Positions 54,780 through 60,877 of a DNA stretch of 60,877 bases are shown here, one piece after another; the stretch's first letter is position 1; each line of letters begins with the position of its first letter. The stretch covers positions 1-60,877 of the forward strand of contig JBGAHO010000025.1 in assembly GCA_044226195.1 (NCBI GenBank), read 5' to 3'. This DNA is from RPQJ01 sp044226195 (GTDB taxonomy: Bacteria > Pseudomonadota > Gammaproteobacteria > Steroidobacterales > Steroidobacteraceae). The translations under genes and the position numbers were made by a program. The notes beneath the pieces are model-generated. The model was given only the letters and a program-made list of their open reading frames with translations, was not told the origin of the DNA and made no database searches.

Positions 54780-56408
54780 TTACAGCCGCTCGCGATGCAG
54801 CCGGAGACCGGCCCGGTCCCGGTCCCAGGTGTCGGGGGTCACGCCGGCGTCGCGGAAGACGACCTTGCGGATCTTGTTCGTCTCCGTCTTCGGCATCTCG
54901 GCGACGACCCGCACGTAGCGCGGCACCATGAAATAGGGCAGGCGCGGCACCAGGAATTCGACGAGGCCGCGCGGATCGAGTGTCCGACCGGGCTTCGCGG
55001 TGACCGCGACCAGCACTTCCTGCTCGGCGATCTCGCTCTGCACGCCGACGGCTACCACCTCGTCGACGTCCGGGTGCTGTCGCACCGCATTCTCGACCTC
55101 GAACGAGGAAATGTTCTCGCCGCGGCGGCGGATCGTGTCCTTGCGCCGGTCGACGAAGTAGAAATGGCCTTCCGCGTCCTGGCGGAACAGGTCGCCCGTG
55201 TGGAACCAGCCGTTGCGCCACGCGGCGGCCGTCGCCTCGGGCTGGCCGTTATAGCCCGCGTTCATGTCCCACGGGACGTCGCTGCGCACGATCATCTCGC
55301 CGACGTCGCCGTGCGGCACCTCGACGTCGTGCTCGTCGACGAGGCGGACCTCGATGCCCGAGCGCGGCCGGCCGCAGGACCCGAACACCGTCGTGTTGAC
55401 GTCGGTGACGAGCGGTGTGGACACCTCCGTCATGTTGAAGCCCGTGAGGTAGTCGAAGCCGAAGCGGCGCGCCATGCGCGCCGTATCCTCGTTCACGGGA
55501 AAGAGCGTGAGGCAGCGCAGCGGATTGTCGGCGTCGTCCGGCCGCGGCTCCGCCTTGGCGAGGAAAGCGGACATCACGCCGATCAGGCCGGACGTCGTGA
55601 CGCAGCCGCCCTCGCGCACCTGGTCCCAGAAGCGCGTCGTGCTGAAGCCGTCGACGAGGTGGAAGCAGCCGGTGCGCACCAGCGCAGCATAGGTCGGGCT
55701 CGTGCCGCCCACGTGGAACATCGGCAGGTTGACCAGGATCGACTCGCCGTCGCCGAGGTAGCCGTAGCAGACCATGGCGGTGACGTACAGCTGCAGATAG
55801 GGAGAGAGCACGCCCTTCGAGTGGCCGGTCGTGCCGGACGTGTAGATGATCGACTGGATGTCCCAGTGCCGGATGTCCGCGCTGTCGTCGAGCCCGGCGG
55901 CATCGGCCGAGAGCACGGAGTCGTCGACGATCTCCAGCGCGGCGGCGGGCGAGGGTGCAGCGCCACCCACGGACACAACCTGTCGCAGGTGCGCCAGCGA
56001 CAATCCCTCGAGGCGTTCGACGAGCGCGTGGTGCGCGACCATCAGCCGCGCGCCCGAGGCATTCACGACGTGGGCGAGCACCTCGCCGCGGTACGCGGTA
56101 TTGAGGGGCACGAATACGGCGCCGAGGTAGTTCGCGGCAAACCAGGTCAGCACCATCGAGCGGCCGGTGGGCAGCCATGCAATCACCCGGTCGCCCTGCC
56201 GCACCCCGAGTTGCTGCAGGCCGGCGGCGGCGGAGCGAACCGCCTCGCGACATTCACGGTACGTCCAGCCGCTGCCGTCCTCGAAGGACGCGCAGGGACG
56301 GTCCGGACAGCGGGCCGCCCGCGAGTCCAGCATCGATTTCAGTACGCAGTCCTCGCGGTCGGGGACTGCCGGGTCGAACCACGGGGGCCGACGCTCCGCC
56401 GGAGGCAT
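54780..56408 (-). CDS. AMP-forming acyl-CoA ligase, CaiC-like (ligase 5)
   Basis: This 542-aa ANL enzyme is a paralogue of ligase 1 (32802): P-loop YTSGTTGHSKGV, LTGFNMTEVSTPLV, GWFHTGDLFRQDAEGHFYFVDRRKDTIRRRGENISSFEVE and A10 lysine in MPKTETNKIRKVVF, ending DAGVTPDTWDRDRAG. N-terminal DREDCVLKSMLDSRAARCPDRPCASFEDG matches the same family. It converges with the molybdopterin gene and lies 7 nt after a SnoaL gene on the minus strand. Confidence 0.84.
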   Translation of the reverse strand: MPPAERRPPWFDPAVPDREDCVLKSMLDSRAARCPDRPCASFEDGSGWTYRECREAVRSAAAGLQQLGVRQGDRVIAWLPTGRSMVLTWFAANYLGAVFVPLNTAYRGEVLAHVVNASGARLMVAHHALVERLEGLSLAHLRQVVSVGGAAPSPAAALEIVDDSVLSADAAGLDDSADIRHWDIQSIIYTSGTTGHSKGVLSPYLQLYVTAMVCYGYLGDGESILVNLPMFHVGGTSPTYAALVRTGCFHLVDGFSTTRFWDQVREGGCVTTSGLIGVMSAFLAKAEPRPDDADNPLRCLTLFPVNEDTARMARRFGFDYLTGFNMTEVSTPLVTDVNTTVFGSCGRPRSGIEVRLVDEHDVEVPHGDVGEMIVRSDVPWDMNAGYNGQPEATAAAWRNGWFHTGDLFRQDAEGHFYFVDRRKDTIRRRGENISSFEVENAVRQHPDVDEVVAVGVQSEIAEQEVLVAVTAKPGRTLDPRGLVEFLVPRLPYFMVPRYVRVVAEMPKTETNKIRKVVFRDAGVTPDTWDRDRAGLRLHRERL

Positions 56409-56415
56409 CCGGGGA

Positions 56416-56823
56416 TCAGCCTGCGGCGGGTCGGGCCGGCGGCGAACCGTCGAGCGGCAGGCCGAGCTGCTGGAGCACCGTCTGCAGGTCGAAGTAATCG
56501 CGCCACTCGCAGATCCGGCCGTCGCGGAACAGGAAGGTCGACATGTACGGCAGGCTCACCTGCCGCCCGTTCTTGCAGTAGTTCTCCACTCCTTCGACGA
56601 CGGCGCTGTCCGCGGACTCGAGGATGCGGTGGATGTCGTAGCGCTTGTCGGTGACGCCGCGTCCGAAGCGCGCGAAGAAGTCGCGCACGGCGGGTTTGCC
56701 GCGCAGCGGGCCGATCGGGATGTTGATGGCGACGACGTCGTCGGTGCAGTAGTCCATGACCGTGTCGAGGTCGTCGGCGACCCAGGCGGCGTAATAGGCC
56801 CGGATGGTGTCTGCATGGCTCAT
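56416..56823 (-). CDS. SnoaL / limonene-epoxide-hydrolase-like small protein (4)
   Basis: This 135-aa protein reads MSHADTIRAYYAAWVADDLDTVMDYCTDDVVAINIPIGPLRGKPAVRDFFARFG, then VVEGVENYCKNGRQVSLPYMSTFLFRDGRICEWRDYFDLQTV, a SnoaL/limonene-1,2-epoxide-hydrolase-type NTF2 fold. The EWRDYFD motif is shared with the protein at 44448. ATG 56823 has a GGGGGAG ribosome site; the longer open frame upstream is not needed. It is coupled to ligase 5 (7-nt gap) and divergent from the lipid operon. Confidence 0.8.
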   Translation of the reverse strand: MSHADTIRAYYAAWVADDLDTVMDYCTDDVVAINIPIGPLRGKPAVRDFFARFGRGVTDKRYDIHRILESADSAVVEGVENYCKNGRQVSLPYMSTFLFRDGRICEWRDYFDLQTVLQQLGLPLDGSPPARPAAG

Positions 56824-56912
56824 GACGGCTCCCCCTGTGTTGCGGCCGAGAATAGGTGGGGCAGTCCCGTTGCGCAAGCGACCACTCCGGTCGAATCTGC
56901 CGTGCTGCGTGC

Positions 56913-56941
56913 TTGACACCCGGACCGCGATGGCCGATGGT
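56913..56941 (+). promoter_or_regulatory. Possible promoter of the lipid-assembly operon
   Basis: A perfect TTGACA (56913-56918) is followed by a 17-nt spacer and GATGGT (56936-56941), a poor -10. The predicted start near 56948 lies before ATG 56972 and downstream of an in-frame ATG at 56930, which supports 56972 as the gene start. Confidence 0.38.
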
Positions 56942-56971
56942 CAGGCTTGCACTGTAAGACCGATCACCCTC

Positions 56972-58432
56972 ATGGACCGGCGGCACACGGGCGGCGAAGC
57001 GGGCGGGACGCCCCTGCGGCGGTACCTGGCGGCCCTGCGCCGGGACGAGCGCGGGGCGAGCGTGGCCGCGCTGTTCGATTTCGACGGCACGCTGGTCGCG
57101 GGCTATTCGGTGTTCGCCTTCCTGCAGGAGAAGCTGCGCCGGGGCCGGATGTCGGCGCTCGAGGCGACCGAGACGGCCCAGGCGGTGCTGCGCTACGCGC
57201 TCGGCACACTCGATTTCGAGGGGCTGCTCGCCGTGGGTGCGCGGCATGCGCGCGCCGTGCCGGAACGCAGCTACCGCGAGCTCGGCGAGGCGCTGTTCGA
57301 ACGTCGCCTGGCCGGTCGCGTGTTTGCCGAGGCCCGCACACTGATCGCAGCCCATCGCTCGCTCGGTCACACGCTCGCGATCGTCACGTCCGCCACGGCT
57401 TACCAGGTGGCTCCGGCGGCGCGCGCCCTCGGCATCGAGCACGTCCTGTGCTCGCGTTTCAAGGTCCACGGCGGGGTGTTCACCGGAGGACTCGTCACGC
57501 CGGTGTGCCACGGCGAGGGCAAGCTCCAGGCCGCACGCGCGTTGGCCCGCCGCCACGACCTCGACCTCGCGCGCAGCTACTTCTATTCCGACAGCCAGGA
57601 CGACCTTCCGCTGCTCGCGGCGGTCGGCCGGCCGCGGCTCGTCAACCCATCGGCGTCGCTCGCGGCGCTCGGCCGACGTCACGGCTGGACGACCCTGCGA
57701 TTCCGCGCGCGCCGGACGCCGGGGCCTCTCGATTACCTCCGCGGCCTGACACCGTATCCGACGCTCGCCGCCGCGATCCTGGCCGGCCTGCCCGTCCTCG
57801 CCCTGACCGGATCGGCGCGACGCACCAGCAACTTCGTGCTCGGCACCTTCGGTGACTGGGCGTCGGCGCTCACGGGAGTGACCCTCGATGTCCGCGGCGC
57901 GCGTCATCTCGCGCGGGCCCGGCCCTGCGTCGTCGTCTTCAATCACCAGAGCAACGCCGACGTGTTCATCGTCGCGAAACTCGTGCGCCGCGACATGACC
58001 GGGATCGGCAAGCGCGAACTGCGCAGCGTTCCCGTCCTCGGTCGGGTCATGGAACTCGGCGGGATGGTGTTCGTCGACCGGCGGCACACGACGAGTGCCA
58101 TCGAAGCCATGGCACCGCTGGTCGACGCGATCCGCCGTGACCGCAAGACCGTCTGCATCGCGCCCGAGGGCACGAGGTCCCCGGACGGACGGCTCGGGCC
58201 GTTCCGCAAAGGGGCGTTCCACCTCGCCATGCAGGCGGGCGTGCCGGTGCTCCCGGTGGTCATCCACAATTCCCGCGACGTGCAGCCGAAGCACTCGCTC
58301 GCCATGCAGCCGGCGGTGGTGCGGGTCGAGGTGCTGTCGCCGATCGACACGTCGAACTGGCGGGTGCGCACGCTCGAGCGGCACGTGCGCGACGTGCGCC
58401 AGCGCTTTCTCGACCGCCTCGGGCCCGCATGA
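56972..58432 (+). CDS. plsC: HAD phosphatase / 1-acyl-glycerol-3-phosphate acyltransferase fusion (PlsC-like)
   Basis: This is a 486-aa two-domain protein. Residues 30-240 are a HAD-IB phosphatase with Asp36-x-Asp38 (FDFDGTLVAG) and a C-terminal acidic motif (YFYSDSQDDLPLL). Residues about 290-480 are a PlsC-type acyltransferase with NHxxxxD (His325-x4-Asp330, NHQSNADVF) and PEGTRS (Glu399). Such fusions occur in mycobacteria (Rv2483c type). It would make phosphatidate and may dephosphorylate it to diacylglycerol. Longer in-frame starts exist upstream (ATG 56930). It overlaps the next gene by 4 nt (ATGA). Confidence 0.88.
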   Translation: MDRRHTGGEAGGTPLRRYLAALRRDERGASVAALFDFDGTLVAGYSVFAFLQEKLRRGRMSALEATETAQAVLRYALGTLDFEGLLAVGARHARAVPERSYRELGEALFERRLAGRVFAEARTLIAAHRSLGHTLAIVTSATAYQVAPAARALGIEHVLCSRFKVHGGVFTGGLVTPVCHGEGKLQAARALARRHDLDLARSYFYSDSQDDLPLLAAVGRPRLVNPSASLAALGRRHGWTTLRFRARRTPGPLDYLRGLTPYPTLAAAILAGLPVLALTGSARRTSNFVLGTFGDWASALTGVTLDVRGARHLARARPCVVVFNHQSNADVFIVAKLVRRDMTGIGKRELRSVPVLGRVMELGGMVFVDRRHTTSAIEAMAPLVDAIRRDRKTVCIAPEGTRSPDGRLGPFRKGAFHLAMQAGVPVLPVVIHNSRDVQPKHSLAMQPAVVRVEVLSPIDTSNWRVRTLERHVRDVRQRFLDRLGPA

Positions 58433-60279
58433 GTGCATTGCCACACGTGGCGCGGACGGATGCCGCCGGGGCGCAGGAGCGGTGGCCGCGGCGCGCGCGC
58501 GCCGAGTTGCTCGCGAGCCCACAGCTTCGCGCCGACCTCACGAGCCTCGCGTTGGAGCAAGGTCGTGAACCGCGAGCCGTGCTCGCGCAGGCGCGGCGAT
58601 ACCTCCGCGAGATGGTCTCGACACCGGGCCGGCGCTGGCTGGGCCTGCGCCACTGGCTCGACCGGCGCCTGTGGCTGCGCGGCTACGACGCCGACGTGCG
58701 TTGCGATCCCGCCGAGTTCGACCGCCTGCGCGACATCGTCGGGCGTCATCCGACCCTGCTGCTGTTCACGCACAAGGCGTACGGCGATGCCGCGCTGCCG
58801 GCACTGGTGTGCGACCGGTACGGCCTGCCGATGCTGCATACGTTCGGCGGCATCAACCTCGACCTGCCGGGCCTCGGCGCACTGCTGCGCCGCTCGGGCG
58901 GCATCTTCATCCGCCGGCGCTTCGCGAACGACCCGGTCTACCGGCTCGTCCTGCGTGCCTATGTCGCTTACCTGCTCGAGCGCCGCTATCCGCTCTCCTG
59001 GGCGTTCGAGGGGACGCGCTCGAGGATCGGCAAGTTGATGCCGCCGCGCTATGGATTGCTGAAATACGCGCTGGATGGTGCGCGCGCGGCGTCACTCGAG
59101 GACCTGCACGTGGTGCCGCTGGTGACCAGCTTCGAGCAGATCCGCGACGTGGACGACTACGTTGCGGAGGAAAGGGGCGCGACCAAGCGGACCGAGTCGG
59201 CCGGCTGGCTGCTCGGCTACGCGCGCGGTGCGGGGCGCCCGCTCGGGTCCCTGCGGGTCGATCTCGGCGAGCCGGTGGTCGTGCATCAGCCGCCCCCGGC
59301 GGGCGACCGGCTGGCCGTCGCGCGCATCGCGTTCGACGTCGCGGTGCAGGCCAACCGGGCCACGCCGCTCACCGTCACCGGTGTCATCTGTCTCGTGCTG
59401 CTCGGCCTCGCGCCCCGTGGCGTCACGGCCGTCGAGCTCGGCGCGCTGCTGCGCGTGTTCGCGGCGTGGGCCCGCGTGCGCTCCATCCGCCTGAGCGACG
59501 AACTGGCCGCGGCCACACCGGACGCGTTCCTCGGCCGGCTGAATGCGCTCGCGACCAGCGGCCTGCTGCAGCGCTACGAAGAGGGCAGTGACGTGGTGTA
59601 CGCCATCGATCCCGCCCAGCAGCCGGCGGCCGCCTACTACCGCAACACGGTCGTCCATCACTTCGTGCCCAAGGCCTTCATCGAACTGGCCCTGCTGCGC
59701 GCCCTCGACGAGGAGGGCGGTTGTCCGCGCGATGCGTTCTGGATGGAAGCGGACAGGCTGCGGGAACTGTTCAAGTTCGAGTTCTTCTACCCGCCGCGCG
59801 ACCGGTTCCGTGCCGAGCTGGTCACGGAACTGGATCGCACGGACCGCCAATGGCAGGATCACCTGGCCGATCGCCGGCAGGCGGGGCACCTGGCGCGGCG
59901 GCTGCAGCCGTACATCGGGCACGCGGCGTTGCGGGAATTCGTGGAGGCCTACGCCGTCGTGCTGGACTTGCTGACTCGCCAACGTCCGGGGGAGAGCCCG
60001 ACCGAAGAGGCCTGCGTGGCCGATGCACTGCACGAAGGCCACAAGGCCTGGCTGCTGAGGCGGGTGAGCAGCGAGGCGTCGATCAGCCGGCAGCTGTTCA
60101 CCAACGGCTATCGACTGGCGGCCCACCTCGGGCTGGCCGGTGTCGCGGACGCGGAGGTGCTGCAGCGGCGAGCTGCGAAATTGCGGGAACTCCGCGCCCT
60201 GGCCCTGCGCATGGACCGGCTGCGGATCGAGGCGCTGGCGCGCGCGGAGGAATTCATGTCGTCCCAGGGGCCATCGTGA
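58429..60279 (+). CDS. plsB: Glycerol-3-phosphate acyltransferase-like protein (PlsB/GNPAT family)
   Basis: This 616-aa membrane-associated acyltransferase has an HX4D motif His115-Asp120 (THKAYGDAAL), the RSGGIFIRRRF block III, and FEGTRSRIGKLMPPRYGLL block IV, followed by VVPLVTSFEQI. The rest is a helical C-terminal region without catalytic motifs. Family members acylate glycerol-3-P (PlsB2, Rv2482c type). In the operon it would make lysophosphatidate for the PlsC fusion. The E. coli PlsB is longer (about 800 aa). It is coupled at both ends: ATGA upstream, GTGA downstream. Confidence 0.85.
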   Translation: MSALPHVARTDAAGAQERWPRRARAELLASPQLRADLTSLALEQGREPRAVLAQARRYLREMVSTPGRRWLGLRHWLDRRLWLRGYDADVRCDPAEFDRLRDIVGRHPTLLLFTHKAYGDAALPALVCDRYGLPMLHTFGGINLDLPGLGALLRRSGGIFIRRRFANDPVYRLVLRAYVAYLLERRYPLSWAFEGTRSRIGKLMPPRYGLLKYALDGARAASLEDLHVVPLVTSFEQIRDVDDYVAEERGATKRTESAGWLLGYARGAGRPLGSLRVDLGEPVVVHQPPPAGDRLAVARIAFDVAVQANRATPLTVTGVICLVLLGLAPRGVTAVELGALLRVFAAWARVRSIRLSDELAAATPDAFLGRLNALATSGLLQRYEEGSDVVYAIDPAQQPAAAYYRNTVVHHFVPKAFIELALLRALDEEGGCPRDAFWMEADRLRELFKFEFFYPPRDRFRAELVTELDRTDRQWQDHLADRRQAGHLARRLQPYIGHAALREFVEAYAVVLDLLTRQRPGESPTEEACVADALHEGHKAWLLRRVSSEASISRQLFTNGYRLAAHLGLAGVADAEVLQRRAAKLRELRALALRMDRLRIEALARAEEFMSSQGPS

Positions 60280-60877
60280 CCACGCAGCTCGGCGCCCAGG
60301 ACGCGCAGTTCCTCTACCTGCAGACCGCCGACGTGCTGACGCACGTCATGAGCATCAACGTCTTCGACCCGGCGACGGCGCCGCGTGGCCGGGTGCGCTA
60401 CGCGGACATCGTGCGCCAGGTGGTGCAGCGCTGCCGACGGTCCGCCGTCTACCACCGTCGGCTGTACCGCCTGCCCGGTGACTTCGACTTCCCTTACTGG
60501 GTCGAGGACCCGGATTTCCGGCCCGAGGAACACGTCACTCGCATGCGGCTGCCGCGACCGGGCAACTGGACGCAGTTCTGCCGACAGGCGGCGCGGCGCT
60601 TCGCCGAACCGATGGACCTGCACCGCCCGTTGTGGGACATCCAGGTGGTCGAGGGACTCGATGCCGTGCCCGGCGTCGCGCCGGGCAGTTACGCGCTGCT
60701 GCAGAGGTTTCACCACGCGGCGATCGACGGCGCGTCCGGGGCCTTTGCGCTCGCAGTGCTGTTTGATCGCGATGCGACAGGCACGCCGGTCGTGGCCGAA
60801 ACCACCGCTCCTGCGTCCGACGCAGCCGCGCCTTCGGCGACGACGGTCGTCACCCGCGCGATCGCGTCGAGCCTGCT
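60276..60877 (+). CDS. Wax ester synthase / diacylglycerol acyltransferase (WS/DGAT), N-terminal part
   Basis: An open frame runs from GTG 60276 to the window end (200 codons). It shows the WS/DGAT N-terminal layout: a start near LGAQDAQFLYLQTADVLTHV, WTQFCRQAARRFAEPMDLHRPLWDIQVVEGL, and the catalytic HHxxxDG motif (His146-His147-x3-Asp151-Gly152, FHHAAIDGASGA). It acylates diacylglycerol or a fatty alcohol to form storage lipid. It overlaps the plsB-like stop by 4 nt, so it is the third member of a coupled operon. The C-terminal part lies outside the window. Confidence 0.9.
   Translation, partial: MTTQLGAQDAQFLYLQTADVLTHVMSINVFDPATAPRGRVRYADIVRQVVQRCRRSAVYHRRLYRLPGDFDFPYWVEDPDFRPEEHVTRMRLPRPGNWTQFCRQAARRFAEPMDLHRPLWDIQVVEGLDAVPGVAPGSYALLQRFHHAAIDGASGAFALAVLFDRDATGTPVVAETTAPASDAAAPSATTVVTRAIASSL

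Overview
The window is a contiguous piece of a GC-rich gammaproteobacterial chromosome. The order cysS, folD, a tRNA cluster, tig-clpP-clpX-lon-hupB, tRNA-Val, tRNA-Asp, ppiD, fabI, and then mltD-gloB-yafS-rnhA-dnaQ is a typical gammaproteobacterial backbone. The downstream cargo (many CoA ligases, SnoaL-like proteins, a TonB-dependent receptor, wax-ester/TAG acyltransferases) recalls environmental hydrocarbon or steroid degraders of the Steroidobacteraceae/Nevskiales type. That placement is an inference; there is no 16S rRNA gene here.

Layout. (1) 1-4973: the 3' end of cysS, convergent folD, a tRNA-Pro/Arg/His/Lys operon with a near-consensus promoter, a frameshifted beta-propeller gene, an outer-membrane barrel protein, a VanZ-like protein and tRNA-Leu. 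(2) 5075-13540: the proteostasis block tig, clpP, clpX, lon, hupB, two tRNAs and ppiD, with several recognisable terminators and promoters. (3) 13617-21565: minus-strand gloB-mltD-fabI, divergent from yafS-rnhA-[wbpE-like aminotransferase]-dnaQ-nhaB. (4) 21703-31192: nucleotide-sugar supply genes (UDP-GlcNAc 6-dehydrogenase, UDP-GlcA 4-epimerase, pgi, UDP-GlcNAc 2-epimerase, ugd, manC, manB) with no glycosyltransferase or export gene nearby. (5) 31201-32762: tRNA-Val(CAC) and gltX.

(6) 32802-56823 is a roughly 24-kb catabolic region. It holds five AMP-forming acyl-CoA ligases, two thiolases, a pair of acyl-CoA dehydrogenases, a single-hotdog MaoC hydratase, three SDR dehydrogenases, a DUF1295/steroid-5-alpha-reductase-like membrane protein, four small SnoaL/NTF2-fold proteins, a TonB-dependent receptor and a single-subunit molybdopterin oxidoreductase. 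Together they provide uptake, CoA activation, a complete beta-oxidation cycle and several accessory steps. This suits a bulky, probably cyclic, carboxylic acid such as a steroid or terpenoid, but the substrate cannot be read from the sequence. No transcriptional regulator is encoded in the region.

(7) 56972-60877: a translationally coupled lipid-assembly operon. A HAD phosphatase-lysophosphatidate acyltransferase fusion is followed by a glycerol-3-phosphate acyltransferase and the start of a wax-ester synthase/diacylglycerol acyltransferase, in effect a compact triacylglycerol pathway. No CRISPR array, insertion sequence or prophage was seen.
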